The notes under the pieces were generated by a model that ran no database searches, was not told the origin of the DNA, and worked only from the letters and a program-made list of their open reading frames with translations. A DNA stretch of 64,000 bases. Source: Kordiimonas aestuarii (GTDB taxonomy: Bacteria > Pseudomonadota > Alphaproteobacteria > Sphingomonadales > Kordiimonadaceae). A program made the translations under genes and the position numbers. The stretch lies in the NCBI RefSeq assembly GCF_025574465.1, contig NZ_JAOBPP010000009.1, forward strand, positions 27,742 to 91,741, given 5' to 3'. Positions 17,258-27,115 of this stretch are shown in pieces. How positions within the stretch are numbered: position 1 is the stretch's first letter; each line of letters begins with the position of its first letter.

Positions 17258-18568
17258 TTACGCCTCCATGAAGAGAATGGCCGGGTTTTCAAGGAGATTG
17301 CGGATCTCCTGAATATATTCGGCCGCGTCCCAACCGTCGACAATACGGTGATCGAAGGAGGACGACAGGTTCATGATCTTGCGCGGTACAAAACCGCCGT
17401 CTTTGAACACCGGACGCACGGCAACCTTGTTGACGCCGACAATCGCCACCTCGGGGCTGTTGATAACCGGCGTGGAAACAATGCCTCCCATGCGGCCGAG
17501 GCTTGAAAGCGTAATGGTTGAACCCGTTAGCTCTTCCCGCTTGATAGATCCATCGCGCGCGGCACTGGCAAGGCGTTTGGCCTCGTCGGCAAGGCCCCAG
17601 ATATCAAGGGCTTCCGCGTGTCTGATAACCGGCACCATCAGGCCGCCCGGCGTTTGCGCAGCCATGCCGATATGTGCTGCACCGTAGGTGTAGAGCATAT
17701 CTTCATCGTCGTCATAGTGGCTGCTTAGCTTCGGCTGAACCTTCAGCGCCCGCACCATTGCCATCATGATAAAGGGCAGGATGGTAAGCTTCGGCTGGTC
17801 ATCGCGCTTGGCGGCATTCAGGTGTTCGCGCAGGCTTTCAACCTCGGTTACGTCCACCTCCTCCACATAGGTGATGTGGGGGATGCGGCGCTTGGCGTCC
17901 TGCATGCGTTCGGCGATCTTGCGCCTGAGACCAATCACGCGGGTTTCCGTAACCCCGGTATTGGGTCTGCGCCCGGAACCAACAACAGCGGGTGCGCTGT
18001 CGCCGGAGATATAGGCATCCAGGTCTTCGTGGCTGATGCGGCCTGCGGGGCCGGTACCATGCACATACTGTAGCTTGATGCCTGCATCCAGCGCGCGTTT
18101 GCGCACGGCAGGAGAGGCCAGAGGTTTTTCGCCTTCGGCGCGCGGTGCACCGGTATGGGCCTTCATGGCCGACGGCTTTGGAACCGGCGCTTTTTTGGGT
18201 TCAGGCTTGGAAGCCTCGGTCTTTTTAGGCGCGGACTCTGGCGCTTTTTCGGCTTTTTCGCTAGCCTTGGGTGCTTCTTCCGCCTTTTCCTCGGCTTTTG
18301 GTGTGTCCGGGATGTTGTTCCCTTCCCCTTCCACCTCAAGCGCGATGATCACGGTGCCCACGGGCGTCATTTCGCCGATATCGCCCAGGATTTCCTTAAC
18401 CGTTCCGTCAACCGGGGACGGGATCTCAACCGTCGCCTTGTCGGTCATCACCGCGGCAAGAACATCGTCTTCCTGAACCGCGTCACCAACCTTGACATTC
18501 CATTCGACGATCTCGGCTTCGGTGATGCCTTCGCCGACATCCGGCATGCGTATCTTGTAAACACCCAT
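17258..18568 (-). CDS. bkdB: BCKDH E2, dihydrolipoamide acyltransferase
   Basis: The 436-residue core protein carries acyl groups from E1 to CoA. In order, it has one lipoyl domain (about 1-80, lipoyl Lys44 in TDKATVE), a long Ala/Lys/Pro/Glu-rich swinging linker (about 90-150), and a peripheral E1/E3-binding domain (about 155-195). The catalytic domain (about 215-436) ends with the acyltransferase motif FDHRIVDGWD. The start at 18568 gives the normal N-terminus MGVYKIRMPDVGEG. The open frame reaches 18634, but that overlaps the E1beta end and is not conserved. It begins two bases after the E1beta stop. Confidence 0.94.
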   Translation of the reverse strand: MGVYKIRMPDVGEGITEAEIVEWNVKVGDAVQEDDVLAAVMTDKATVEIPSPVDGTVKEILGDIGEMTPVGTVIIALEVEGEGNNIPDTPKAEEKAEEAPKASEKAEKAPESAPKKTEASKPEPKKAPVPKPSAMKAHTGAPRAEGEKPLASPAVRKRALDAGIKLQYVHGTGPAGRISHEDLDAYISGDSAPAVVGSGRRPNTGVTETRVIGLRRKIAERMQDAKRRIPHITYVEEVDVTEVESLREHLNAAKRDDQPKLTILPFIMMAMVRALKVQPKLSSHYDDDEDMLYTYGAAHIGMAAQTPGGLMVPVIRHAEALDIWGLADEAKRLASAARDGSIKREELTGSTITLSSLGRMGGIVSTPVINSPEVAIVGVNKVAVRPVFKDGGFVPRKIMNLSSSFDHRIVDGWDAAEYIQEIRNLLENPAILFMEA

Positions 18569-18570
18569 GA

Positions 18571-19584
18571 TCAAGCCTCCATCATCGCTTTGAGTTCTTT
18601 GCCAACCCGCGCCGGTCCGGGGAAATAATCCCATTCCTGAGCGTGGGGGTAGGGGGTATCCCAGCCTGCGACACGCACAACCGGGCTTTCCAGGTGATAG
18701 AAACAGCGTTCCTGCACCTGCGCGGCCAGTTCGGCGCCAAAGCCCGAGGTCAGTGTCGCCTCATGCAGCACCATGCAGCGGCCGGTCTTTTCAACCGACT
18801 TTACAACGGTGTCGATATCCAGCGGCATCAGGGACCTGAGGTCGATAATCTCGGCGTTGATGCCGGTTTCCTTCACTGCGGCTTCGGCAACATAGACCAT
18901 GGTGCCATAGGTGAGGATGGTGACATCATCGCCCTCTGCAAATACCTTTGCCTTGCCGATCTCCACCGTGTAGTGGCCTTCCGGCACCTCACCCAGCGGG
19001 TGTTTGGACCAGTTGGAGGCCGGGCGGTCATGGTGGCCGTCAAACGGGCCATTATACAGGCGCTTTGGTTCAAGGAAAATGACCGGGTCGTCGTCCTCGA
19101 TCGAAGCGATCAGCAGGCCCTTGGCGTCATAAGGGTTTGACGGGATCACCGTCTTCACGCCAGAGACGTGGGTGAAAAGCGATTCCGGGCTCTGGCTATG
19201 GGTCTGGCCACCAAAAATGCCGCCGCCGCAGGGCGTGCGGATCGTGATGGGGCAGGTGAAATCCTTGTTCGAGCGGTAGCGTATCCGCGCGGCTTCCGAG
19301 ACGATCTGGTCATAGGCTGGATAGATATAATCAGCGAACTGGATCTCGACACAGGGCCGGATGCCATAGGCGCCCATGCCGATGGCGGTGCCGACAATGC
19401 CGCTTTCGTTGATCGGGCTGTCGAAGACACGGTTCGTGCCATATTTTTTTTGCAAGCCCGCCGTGCAGCGGAATACGCCGCCGAAATAGCCCACGTCCTC
19501 GCCGTAGACGACCACATTGTCATCCTGGCCAAGTTTCACATCCATCGCATCGCGGATGGCTTCAATCATTGACATGCGCGGCAT
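18571..19584 (-). CDS. bkdA2: BCKDH E1 beta subunit
   Basis: This 337-residue subunit forms, with E1alpha, the thiamine-diphosphate decarboxylase of the branched-chain 2-oxoacid dehydrogenase. Visible family blocks are MSMIEAIRDAMD at the N-terminus, VYGEDVGYFGGVFR, EIQFADYIYPAYDQI, and the C-terminal VAGWDTPYPHAQEWDYFPG. The length is standard. The E1beta start lies two bases after the E1alpha stop, consistent with one transcript for all four subunits. The neighbouring leucine-specific genes support branched-chain rather than pyruvate specificity. Confidence 0.94.
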   Translation of the reverse strand: MPRMSMIEAIRDAMDVKLGQDDNVVVYGEDVGYFGGVFRCTAGLQKKYGTNRVFDSPINESGIVGTAIGMGAYGIRPCVEIQFADYIYPAYDQIVSEAARIRYRSNKDFTCPITIRTPCGGGIFGGQTHSQSPESLFTHVSGVKTVIPSNPYDAKGLLIASIEDDDPVIFLEPKRLYNGPFDGHHDRPASNWSKHPLGEVPEGHYTVEIGKAKVFAEGDDVTILTYGTMVYVAEAAVKETGINAEIIDLRSLMPLDIDTVVKSVEKTGRCMVLHEATLTSGFGAELAAQVQERCFYHLESPVVRVAGWDTPYPHAQEWDYFPGPARVGKELKAMMEA

Positions 19585-19586
19585 GG

Positions 19587-20813
19587 TTATACTCCCATCT
19601 TCTGACGCTGTTCACGAAGGTGCTGTGGCATTTCCTTGTAAACATCATCAAACATGTCTTTGGGGCTCGCACCTGAACCCATGACGCCGTAGCTCTCGGC
19701 TTCTTTGGTCGCAGCGCGGATTTCATCGTTATACTCGGCCTCAGCCTGAACCTGTTGTTCATCGCTCCAGAGCTTGCGGGCGACAAGATAGTTCTTCAGC
19801 CGCAGGATCGGGTCGCCAAGCGGCCAGGCTTCGGATTCTTCCTTGGGCCGGTACTGGCTCGGATCGTCAGACGTGGAGTGCGGAGCAACGCGGTAAGTGA
19901 CCCATTCAATCAGGGTCGGGCCGAAACCATGGCGGGCCCTGTCAACGGCCCACTTGCTCGCTGCATATACTGCGAGGAAGTCGTTGCCATCCACGCGCAG
20001 GGCAGGGATGTCATAGCCAAGCGCGCGCTCGGCAAAGGTGGCGTGGTCGCCGCCCGCGATGCCGCGGAACGAGGAGATCGCCCACTGGTTATTCACCACA
20101 TTGAGGATAACGGGCGGCTTGTATACCGACGCATTGACGAGCGAGGCATGAAAGTCGGTCGCGGCTGTGGAGCCATCGCCAATCCAACCCGCCGCCACCT
20201 TGGTGTCACCTTTGATCGCGCTTGCCATCGCCCAGCCAACGGCCTGAATGAACTGTGTGCCAAGGTTGCCGGAGATTGAGAAAAAGCCATGTTCCTTCGA
20301 GGAATACATGATCGGCAACTGGCGGCCTTTGAGCGGGTCGCGCGAATTTGAGAGTATCTGGCAGATCATATCAACCATGGGATAGTCGGTTGACAAGAGC
20401 AGGCCTTGCTGGCGATAGGTCGGGAAGTTCATGTCGCCTTTTGACAGTGCGGCCCGAAAACCAACTGCAATCGCTTCCTCGCCGGTACACTTCATGTAGA
20501 AGGATGTTTTGCCCTGCCGCTGAAGCGTCATCATGCGCTCGTCATACGCCCGCACGCGGATCATGTTCTTGAGGCCCTTGAGCAGGACATCATCGTCCAG
20601 CCCTTCTGCCCATTCACCGACCGCTTCACCATCCGTGTTCAGCACGCGGATCATGGTCGATGCCAATTCCTTCATATCGGCCGCAGGACAGTCGACATCC
20701 GGTCGGCGTACTGAGCCGGCTTCAGGAATGACAATGCCGTCAAAGTTTGGCGCATCGCCGGGGCGGCCCGGCGGTTCAGGTACATGAAATTTTAGTGGTC
20801 CGTATTCAGACAT
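19587..20813 (-). CDS. bkdA1: BCKDH E1 alpha subunit
   Basis: The 408-residue subunit binds thiamine diphosphate and decarboxylates the keto acids of leucine, valine and isoleucine. The TPP motif runs from GDGSTAATDFH to VVNNQWAIS (about 210-245). The region around YRVAPHSTSDDPSQYR (about 313-328) is the family's phosphorylation-loop area, present in bacterial members too. The ATG at 20813 is preceded by AAGGGTG. It is the first gene of the operon; its promoter must lie in the 553-base gap upstream, where a GTCAG-N5-CTGAC dyad is seen. Confidence 0.94.
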   Translation of the reverse strand: MSEYGPLKFHVPEPPGRPGDAPNFDGIVIPEAGSVRRPDVDCPAADMKELASTMIRVLNTDGEAVGEWAEGLDDDVLLKGLKNMIRVRAYDERMMTLQRQGKTSFYMKCTGEEAIAVGFRAALSKGDMNFPTYRQQGLLLSTDYPMVDMICQILSNSRDPLKGRQLPIMYSSKEHGFFSISGNLGTQFIQAVGWAMASAIKGDTKVAAGWIGDGSTAATDFHASLVNASVYKPPVILNVVNNQWAISSFRGIAGGDHATFAERALGYDIPALRVDGNDFLAVYAASKWAVDRARHGFGPTLIEWVTYRVAPHSTSDDPSQYRPKEESEAWPLGDPILRLKNYLVARKLWSDEQQVQAEAEYNDEIRAATKEAESYGVMGSGASPKDMFDDVYKEMPQHLREQRQKMGV

Positions 20814-21366
20814 GACGCTTCACACCCTTATCGTGGTTATCAGCACTGGGTTTTTCACCCTTGAAAAATATGTCAGCAACACTGACTTATTTTTTGAAAA
20901 AATCAATCTTTTTCTCTAGCCCCCGGCTTTGCCATCGGGCTGGATTTGTTTGCATACTCGTCTGGCGCGAGCGCCGATTATACCCCCACTGCGCATATGC
21001 TGTATAGGCGGGTTGTGGAAACTCCCACAAATCCCCTTGTTTCGGCACCCTCCGTTCGCGTCGATTATGCCAAAGTCAGGGCGCAATGAGCTGTCGAACA
21101 TCACCGGGATTTGCAATCTTACGTTAGCTTTAAGTCGCAATTTTGTAATTTTATGAAGAGCACGCTGTTATTTCAGCGATTGTTGAGGAAATGTATCATA
21201 CCGCATTCATAAATAACGGTATTTTACGGTTGAGTGAGTCGGCAGCTGATGGCACGAAAAAGTGGTATCTGCGCCGCACGGTTTTCGCTCACTTTCCGCA
21301 CAGGTTTCGCACAGTTTCCGCCCGATTCAGGCACACATTTGTGCATGCCGGAACGGCTTTCCGTGG
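20814..21366. other. Long intergenic region upstream of the BCKDH operon
   Basis: This 553-base stretch lies between the isovaleryl-CoA dehydrogenase end and the E1alpha start, both on the minus strand. It must hold the BCKDH promoter. A dyad, GTCAG-CAACA-CTGAC (20872-20886), lies 59-73 bases before the E1alpha start codon in an AT-rich tract and is a candidate operator. No clear T-tract terminator for the upstream operon was found; GCACA-CATT-TGTGC near 21332 is a short hairpin only. No gene is supported. Confidence 0.45.
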
Positions 21367-22533
21367 TTAGGCTGTTTCGTTGAACAGTTCACGTCCAATC
21401 AGCATACGGCGGATCTCGCTGGTGCCTGCGCCAATCTCGTAAAGCTTGGCATCGCGCCACAGGCGGCCGGTCGGATACTCGTTGATATAGCCGTTACCGC
21501 CAAGTGTCTGGATTGCTTCACCCGCCATCCATGTAGCCTTTTCACTGGCGAACAGGATACAGCCAGCGGCGTCCTTGCGCGTGGTTTCTCCCCGATCGCA
21601 TGCGGCCGCCACGGCATAAACATAGGCGCGGGATGCACCCCAGGTGGAATACATATCGGCAAGCTTACCTTGCATTAGCTGAAAGGTTCCAATGGCTTGG
21701 CCGAATTGGCTGCGCTCATGCACATAGGGCACAACCGTATCAAGACAGGCGCGCATAATGCCAAGCGAGCCGCCGGAAAGCACAACGCGTTCATAGTCAA
21801 GGCCTGACATCAGGACGTTTACGCCGCGGCCTTCCTCTCCAACGATATTCTCATAGGGCACAAAACAGTCCTCGAACACCAGTTCGCAGGTGTTGGACCC
21901 ACGCATGCCAAGTTTGTCCAGCTTCTGCGCGGTTGAGAAACCCTTCATACCTTTTTCAACAATGAAAGCCGTAATACCGCGCGGGCCGGCATCCATATCC
22001 GTCTTGGCGTAAACCACCAGCACATCGGCGTCCGGGCCATTGGTGATCCACATTTTGTTGCCGTTAAGAACAAAGCCATCATCGGTCTTTTCGGCTCTCA
22101 GGCGCATGGAAACCACGTCGGATCCGGCGCCGGGCTCAGACATCGCTAGCGCACCAACATGTTCGCCGGAGATCAGCTTGGGCAGATATTTCGCCTTCTG
22201 CACCGCGTTCGCGTTTTTGGTGATCTGGTTGACACACAGGTTTGAATGTGCGCCGTAGCTGAGACCAACGCTGGCTGATGCGCGGCTGATTTCTTCCATA
22301 GCCACCACATGCGCGAGATAGCCCATGTCAGCGCCGCCATGTTCTTCAGGGGCGGTCATGCCGAGAATGCCCAGTTCACCCATTTTTTGCCAAAGGTCTG
22401 ATGGGAAAAGGTTTTTCTCGTCAATTTCTGCGGCACGTGGGGCGATTTCGTCACGGGCAAAACGTGACACGCTTTCGCGCAGCATCTCAATCTCTTCACC
22501 GTGGCCAAACTTTAAATGCGGAAACTCAAACAT
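21367..22533 (-). CDS. ivd: Isovaleryl-CoA dehydrogenase
   Basis: This 388-residue FAD acyl-CoA dehydrogenase makes 3-methylcrotonyl-CoA from isovaleryl-CoA in leucine breakdown. The catalytic glutamate is the one in [13 protein letters not shown] (about Glu250), the position typical of isovaleryl-CoA dehydrogenases rather than the C-terminal site used by medium-chain enzymes. The C-terminal family block [12 protein letters not shown] is intact. It is the fourth and last gene of the minus-strand liu operon, 28 bases after the carboxylase alpha stop. Confidence 0.93.
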   Translation of the reverse strand: MFEFPHLKFGHGEEIEMLRESVSRFARDEIAPRAAEIDEKNLFPSDLWQKMGELGILGMTAPEEHGGADMGYLAHVVAMEEISRASASVGLSYGAHSNLCVNQITKNANAVQKAKYLPKLISGEHVGALAMSEPGAGSDVVSMRLRAEKTDDGFVLNGNKMWITNGPDADVLVVYAKTDMDAGPRGITAFIVEKGMKGFSTAQKLDKLGMRGSNTCELVFEDCFVPYENIVGEEGRGVNVLMSGLDYERVVLSGGSLGIMRACLDTVVPYVHERSQFGQAIGTFQLMQGKLADMYSTWGASRAYVYAVAAACDRGETTRKDAAGCILFASEKATWMAGEAIQTLGGNGYINEYPTGRLWRDAKLYEIGAGTSEIRRMLIGRELFNETA

Positions 22534-22561
22534 TCTCGGGGGTTCCTTCTGGGGGTGTTTT

Positions 22562-24571
22562 TTATTCTGTATCTTGGATGTTCAGCAGCACAGCACCGCC
22601 GGTGACCTGATCGCCGGCCTTCAGGCCAAGGCCTGTGACTTTGCCGTCGCGCGGTGCGTTGATTGTCTGCTCCATCTTCATGGCTTCCATGACCAGAAGA
22701 GGCTGGCCTTTTTCGACGATGTCACCATCGGCAACCTTCACATCAAGGATTTTTCCAGGCATGGGCGCGAGGATGGTGCCGGGGCCGTCGGCTTCGTCAT
22801 CACCGCCGCCATCACGGGCATGTCGGGCAAGGGTGAGGGTGGCTTCGCCCTTGACAAGGGTGACGTGTTTATCGTCCACCTCGGCAAACAGGCGCTCCCG
22901 GCGGCCTTCCATCACATAGGTGAACACGTTGTCCGCAAAACTGACAATATCGGCCGCGAAGCTTGCAGCGCCAATTTCTGCAGTCAGATGTGTGCCATCC
23001 TCCCGCATTTTGACAGTCAGGACATCGTTTTCACCCTTATCAAACCATAGCTGTTCGCTGGCGGGCAGGTTCATGCGGAAAGCGTCGAGAATGGCCCATG
23101 GATCATCGCCGCCTGCACGCGCCTGTCGGGCCGCCACTATAGCGAAGGATGCAACCGCATAATCCCTGTTTGTCGGGACAGGTTTTTTAAGCAGCGTATC
23201 TTTATGCTCCTCAATGAAACCCGTGTGCACGTCGCCGTTGGCAAAGTCCTGTTCTGACAAGGCGGCCAAAAGGAAATCCCTGTTTGTTTTCAAACCCGTT
23301 ACCGGGGTTTCTTGCACAAGGTTCCGAAGAGCATCGATGGCCTGCTGGCGGTCTTCACCCCACGCGATCAGCTTCGCGATCATCGGGTCATAGTGGATGG
23401 AAACCTCATCGCCAGCACGCACACCAGCGTCGATACGGCCCGTGGGACCGGGGTCTGCGAATGGGTCAAACAGCCTGACCCTGCCGGTGGCGGGCAGGAA
23501 GTCATTATAGGGGTCTTCCGCGTAAAGGCGCACTTCGACCGCGTGCCCATCGGTAAGCACGTCGATTTCGTCCTGGCTAAGGGGCAACGGGTTGCCCTCC
23601 GCAATGCGGATTTGCCATTCAACAAGGTCTTGCCCGGTGATCATCTCGGTCACCGGGTGTTCCACCTGCAGGCGGGTGTTCATTTCCATGAAGAAGAAAG
23701 GCGCATCGTCAAGGCCATTGGCGACATCAACGATAAATTCGACCGTGCCTGCACCCTGATAGCCGATGGCCTCTGCGGCACGGACGGCAGCATCCCCCAT
23801 CGCACCTCGCATCTCAACGCTCATGCCGGGGGCAGGGGCTTCTTCCACCACTTTCTGATGGCGACGCTGAAGGGAACAGTCGCGTTCAAACAGGTGAACG
23901 GCTATGCCCTCACTGTCGCCAAAAACCTGAAGCTCAATATGGCGTGGCTTCTGGATATATTTCTCAATCAAGAGCGTTTCGTTACCGAAGGAGTTTTTAC
24001 CCTCGCGCCTGGCACCTTCAATGGCAGCCGGAAGATCCTTGGCGTCAAACACCTTGCGCATGCCCTTGCCGCCGCCGCCAGCGACAGCCTTGATCAGGAC
24101 AGGGTAGCCCACGCGTTCTGCCTCGCGGGTGAGGGTCTCCAGCGTTTGGTCTTCACCGTGATAGCCGGGTACGACGGGCACACCTGCGTCTTCCATCAAC
24201 TGTTTCGCAGCACCCTTGAGCGCCATAGCGCGCATAGAAGCGGCAGAAGGGCCGACAAAGATAATGCCGTTTTCCTCACATGCCTCTGCAAATGCAGGGT
24301 TTTCCGACAGGAAACCATAGCCCGGGTGCACGGCGTCCGCGCCGGTAACCTTGCAGGCGTTCAGGATTTTGTCTGCTTTCAGGTAGCTCTCTGTTGCTTG
24401 CGCCGGGCCGATATGGACGGCTTCGTCCGCCATTTCGACATGCAGGGCCTTTGCATCAGCGTCAGAATAGACAGCGACGGTTTTAATGCCCATGCGTTGG
24501 CAAGTTGAGATAACCCGGCAGGCAATTTCACCCCGGTTGGCGATCAGCAGTTTTTTGATGCGGTTGCTCAT
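22562..24571 (-). CDS. mccA: 3-methylcrotonyl-CoA carboxylase alpha subunit
   Basis: The 669-residue subunit carboxylates its biotin with ATP and bicarbonate. In order, it has the biotin carboxylase domains (about 1-450, with the Gly-rich ATP loop [13 protein letters not shown] and [15 protein letters not shown]), a linking domain, and a C-terminal biotinyl domain with the biotin lysine in EAMKMEQ near residue 635. Length matches bacterial MccA. Its ATG at 24571 overlaps the hydratase stop by four bases (ATGA), showing translational coupling. With the beta subunit coded two genes upstream it forms the complete carboxylase. Confidence 0.94.
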   Translation of the reverse strand: MSNRIKKLLIANRGEIACRVISTCQRMGIKTVAVYSDADAKALHVEMADEAVHIGPAQATESYLKADKILNACKVTGADAVHPGYGFLSENPAFAEACEENGIIFVGPSAASMRAMALKGAAKQLMEDAGVPVVPGYHGEDQTLETLTREAERVGYPVLIKAVAGGGGKGMRKVFDAKDLPAAIEGARREGKNSFGNETLLIEKYIQKPRHIELQVFGDSEGIAVHLFERDCSLQRRHQKVVEEAPAPGMSVEMRGAMGDAAVRAAEAIGYQGAGTVEFIVDVANGLDDAPFFFMEMNTRLQVEHPVTEMITGQDLVEWQIRIAEGNPLPLSQDEIDVLTDGHAVEVRLYAEDPYNDFLPATGRVRLFDPFADPGPTGRIDAGVRAGDEVSIHYDPMIAKLIAWGEDRQQAIDALRNLVQETPVTGLKTNRDFLLAALSEQDFANGDVHTGFIEEHKDTLLKKPVPTNRDYAVASFAIVAARQARAGGDDPWAILDAFRMNLPASEQLWFDKGENDVLTVKMREDGTHLTAEIGAASFAADIVSFADNVFTYVMEGRRERLFAEVDDKHVTLVKGEATLTLARHARDGGGDDEADGPGTILAPMPGKILDVKVADGDIVEKGQPLLVMEAMKMEQTINAPRDGKVTGLGLKAGDQVTGGAVLLNIQDTE

Positions 24572-25365
24572 GCGTCAACACTCCATACCGGTTTACGTTT
24601 CTCCAGAAAGGCTGACAGTCCTTCACGGCCCTCATCGCTGGCGCGGCGCGCTGCGATCCGGTGGGCTGTATTGGTGCGCAGTTCCTCGGTAATCTCTCGC
24701 TCTGCAACAGCGGAGATAAGGTCCTTGGCTTCCTGCTGAGCGACAGGGGCGCCAGCGAGGATGTTTTTAAGAAACACGTGCGCGAGACTGAAGGCATCCT
24801 GCAGGGATGGCGCCATTTCATGTACAAGGCCTATACGCCGGGCTTCGTCGGCGTCAAAGCGTTCTGCCGTCAGGAAATAACGCCGCGCAGCGCGGGCGCC
24901 AATTGCGGCCACTACATAGGGCGAGATCGTCGCAGGGGTCAGCCCAAGGCGTACTTCGGAGAGCGAAAACTTCGCCCCTTCCACAGCAATGGCGATGTCG
25001 CAGCAGGAGACCAGACCCACACCGCCGCCAAAAGTGGCGCCATTGACAATCGCGATTGTCGGCTTGGGGCAATTGTTGAGCGTGGACAGCATGCCAGAGA
25101 GTGTGAGCGCGTCGCGCATGTTCTGCTCTTCGGAATAGTGCGCGGCTTCCTTCATCCAGTTGAGGTCAGCGCCTGCCGAGAAGCTTTTCCCTGCACCCGT
25201 CAGCACTATCGCACGTACATCATCGTTGGCACCAAGCTTGCCGAAGGCGTTGTTGAGTTCCCAGATCAGGTCATCATTGAAAGCATTATGTACATCGGCG
25301 CGGTTCAAGGTAACTGTCGCGACGCCGCGTTCATCGATGCTGGTGAGAAGTGTGTCTACCATCAT
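24568..25365 (-). CDS. liuC: Methylglutaconyl-CoA hydratase (enoyl-CoA hydratase family)
   Basis: This 265-residue crotonase-fold enzyme would hydrate 3-methylglutaconyl-CoA to HMG-CoA. The oxyanion-hole segments are visible: GAGKSFSAGADLNWMK (about 57-72) and NGATFGGGVGLVSCCDI (about 108-124). Its place between the two carboxylase subunits is standard in liu operons and sets the assignment apart from general fatty-acid hydratases. Two start codons, 25365 and 25362, are adjacent; GGAGTATC precedes them. The gap to the beta subunit gene is eight bases. Confidence 0.88.
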   Translation of the reverse strand: MMVDTLLTSIDERGVATVTLNRADVHNAFNDDLIWELNNAFGKLGANDDVRAIVLTGAGKSFSAGADLNWMKEAAHYSEEQNMRDALTLSGMLSTLNNCPKPTIAIVNGATFGGGVGLVSCCDIAIAVEGAKFSLSEVRLGLTPATISPYVVAAIGARAARRYFLTAERFDADEARRIGLVHEMAPSLQDAFSLAHVFLKNILAGAPVAQQEAKDLISAVAEREITEELRTNTAHRIAARRASDEGREGLSAFLEKRKPVWSVDA

Positions 25366-25373
25366 GATACTCC

Positions 25374-26981
25374 TTACATCCGGAACACGCCGAACTTCGT
25401 CGGCTCAATGGGGGCATTCATGCTGGCGGAAAGCGCAAGGCCCAGCACCCGGCGGGTGTCTGCGGGGTCAATTACCCCGTCATCCCAGAGGCGGGCGCTG
25501 GCGTAATAGGGATGGCCCTGTTCCTCATACATCTCGCGAATGGGGGCCTTGAAAGCGTCTTCTTCCTTTGCGGACCATGCCTCGCCACGGGCTTCCATGC
25601 CGTCACGCTTGACGGTGGCAAGCACGCCTGCCGCTTGTTCACCACCCATCACGGAAATACGGGCATTAGGCCACATCCAAAGGAAACGCGGTTGGTAGGC
25701 GCGGCCGCACATGCCGTAGTTACCGGCGCCGAAACTGCCGCCAATCAGGATGGTGAACTTGGGCACATTGGCACAAGCGACGGCTGTGACCATTTTGGCG
25801 CCGTCACGGGCGATACCACCGTTCTCATACTTCTGGCCGACCATGAAGCCGGTGATATTCTGCAGAAACACCAGCGGGATACCGCGCTGTGCACACAGTT
25901 CAACAAAGTGCGCCCCCTTGAGTGCGCTTTCCGAGAACAGAACGCCGTTGTTGGCAACAATACCCACCGGGAAGCCGTGGATGTGGGCGAAGCCGCACAC
26001 CAGTGTTTCACCGTAAAGCTTCTTGAACTCGTCAAATTCACTGCCGTCAACCACCCGGGCGATGATCTCCCGCACATCATAGGGCTGGCGCGTGTCCTTC
26101 GGGATAACGCCGTAAACCTCTTTGGGGCTATATAGCGGCTCGACGCTTTCGCGTTTCCTGAGCGGCAGTTCCTTGCCATGATTGAGATTGGATACAATTT
26201 TTCGGGCGAGCGCCAGCGCGTGATAGTCATCTTTTGCCAGATGATCGACAACGCCGGATGTGCGCGCATGCACATCACCGCCACCGAGGTCCTCGGCTGT
26301 TACCACCTCGCCAGTGGCAGCCTTTACCAGCGGCGGGCCGCCGAGGAAAATGGTGCCTTGATTTTGTACGATGATGCTTTCGTCCGCCATGGCAGGCACA
26401 TAGGCACCGCCTGCGGTACAGCTACCCATCACAACCGCGATCTGTGGGATACCCATGGCCGACATGGTGGCCTGATTATAGAAAATACGGCCAAAATGAT
26501 CTCGGTCCGGGAATACGTCATCCTGGTTTGGCAGATTGGCGCCGCCGCTGTCGACCAGATAGATACAGGGCAAGCGGTTTTCCCGCGCAATTTCCTGAGC
26601 GCGCAGATGCTTTTTCACGGTTACCGGGTAATAGGTGCCGCCTTTTACCGTGGCATCGTTGCAGACGATCATGCATTCGGTGCCCTCGACAACCCCAATG
26701 CCGGTGATCACCCCGCCGGAGGCAATATCCGCGTCATACATGCCGTAAGCGGCGAGCTGGGACAGTTCCAGAAACGGGGTGCCCGGGTCAAGCAGTGTGT
26801 TCACGCGCTCACGCGGCAGCAGCTTGCCGCGCGATACGTGTTTCTCACGGGCGCGTTCATGCCCACCAAGGCTTATGGTTGCGATCTTGGCACGCAGATC
26901 GGCAACTTGCGTTTCCATATGCGCGGCATTGGCTTCAAAGTCCGGTGTACCGGTGTGGATGCCGGAGGTAATCACGGCCAT
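25374..26981 (-). CDS. mccB: 3-methylcrotonyl-CoA carboxylase beta subunit
   Basis: The 535-residue carboxyltransferase moves CO2 from biotin to 3-methylcrotonyl-CoA. Typical blocks are [20 protein letters not shown], the substrate-site [13 protein letters not shown], and [17 protein letters not shown] chose the ATG at 26981, which has AGGAG just upstream and starts MAVITSG; an in-frame start at 27101 would cross the promoter region and was rejected. It is the first gene of the liu operon, which is divergent from a LysR regulator. A readable promoter and LysR-type site lie in the gap. Confidence 0.94.
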   Translation of the reverse strand: MAVITSGIHTGTPDFEANAAHMETQVADLRAKIATISLGGHERAREKHVSRGKLLPRERVNTLLDPGTPFLELSQLAAYGMYDADIASGGVITGIGVVEGTECMIVCNDATVKGGTYYPVTVKKHLRAQEIARENRLPCIYLVDSGGANLPNQDDVFPDRDHFGRIFYNQATMSAMGIPQIAVVMGSCTAGGAYVPAMADESIIVQNQGTIFLGGPPLVKAATGEVVTAEDLGGGDVHARTSGVVDHLAKDDYHALALARKIVSNLNHGKELPLRKRESVEPLYSPKEVYGVIPKDTRQPYDVREIIARVVDGSEFDEFKKLYGETLVCGFAHIHGFPVGIVANNGVLFSESALKGAHFVELCAQRGIPLVFLQNITGFMVGQKYENGGIARDGAKMVTAVACANVPKFTILIGGSFGAGNYGMCGRAYQPRFLWMWPNARISVMGGEQAAGVLATVKRDGMEARGEAWSAKEEDAFKAPIREMYEEQGHPYYASARLWDDGVIDPADTRRVLGLALSASMNAPIEPTKFGVFRM

Positions 26982-27048
26982 AAACTGTCTCCTGAAATCG
27001 CACACTTTTGTCTGCCCGGGACCGGGCATTGCTCTTGCGTTCGGTGGC

Positions 27049-27115
27049 AATATATGGAAAAGGGTGGTATTGGTAAAATTGATTGATAAAATGGAAACCA
27101 TAGATAACGTCTATG
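27049..27115 (-). promoter_or_regulatory. Probable liu operon promoter with LysR-type binding site
   Basis: On the minus strand, TTTACC (27072-27077) and TATATT (27049-27054), 17 bases apart, make a good sigma70-like promoter for mccB. A perfect dyad, CATAGA-N5-TCTATG (27099-27115), contains the T-N11-A core of LysR-type sites. It is centred about 65 bases upstream of the start predicted from the -10 box, the usual LysR recognition position. It also overlaps the start codon of the divergent LysR gene, so autoregulation is likely. Confidence 0.6.

Noticed and set aside
21332..21350. GCACA-CATT-TGTGC as terminator of the leucine operon
   Set aside because: The stem is only five base pairs and has no T-tract on the minus strand.
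23312..24508. 398-codon plus-strand frame
   Set aside because: Antisense shadow of the biotin carboxylase gene mccA, created by its codon bias.
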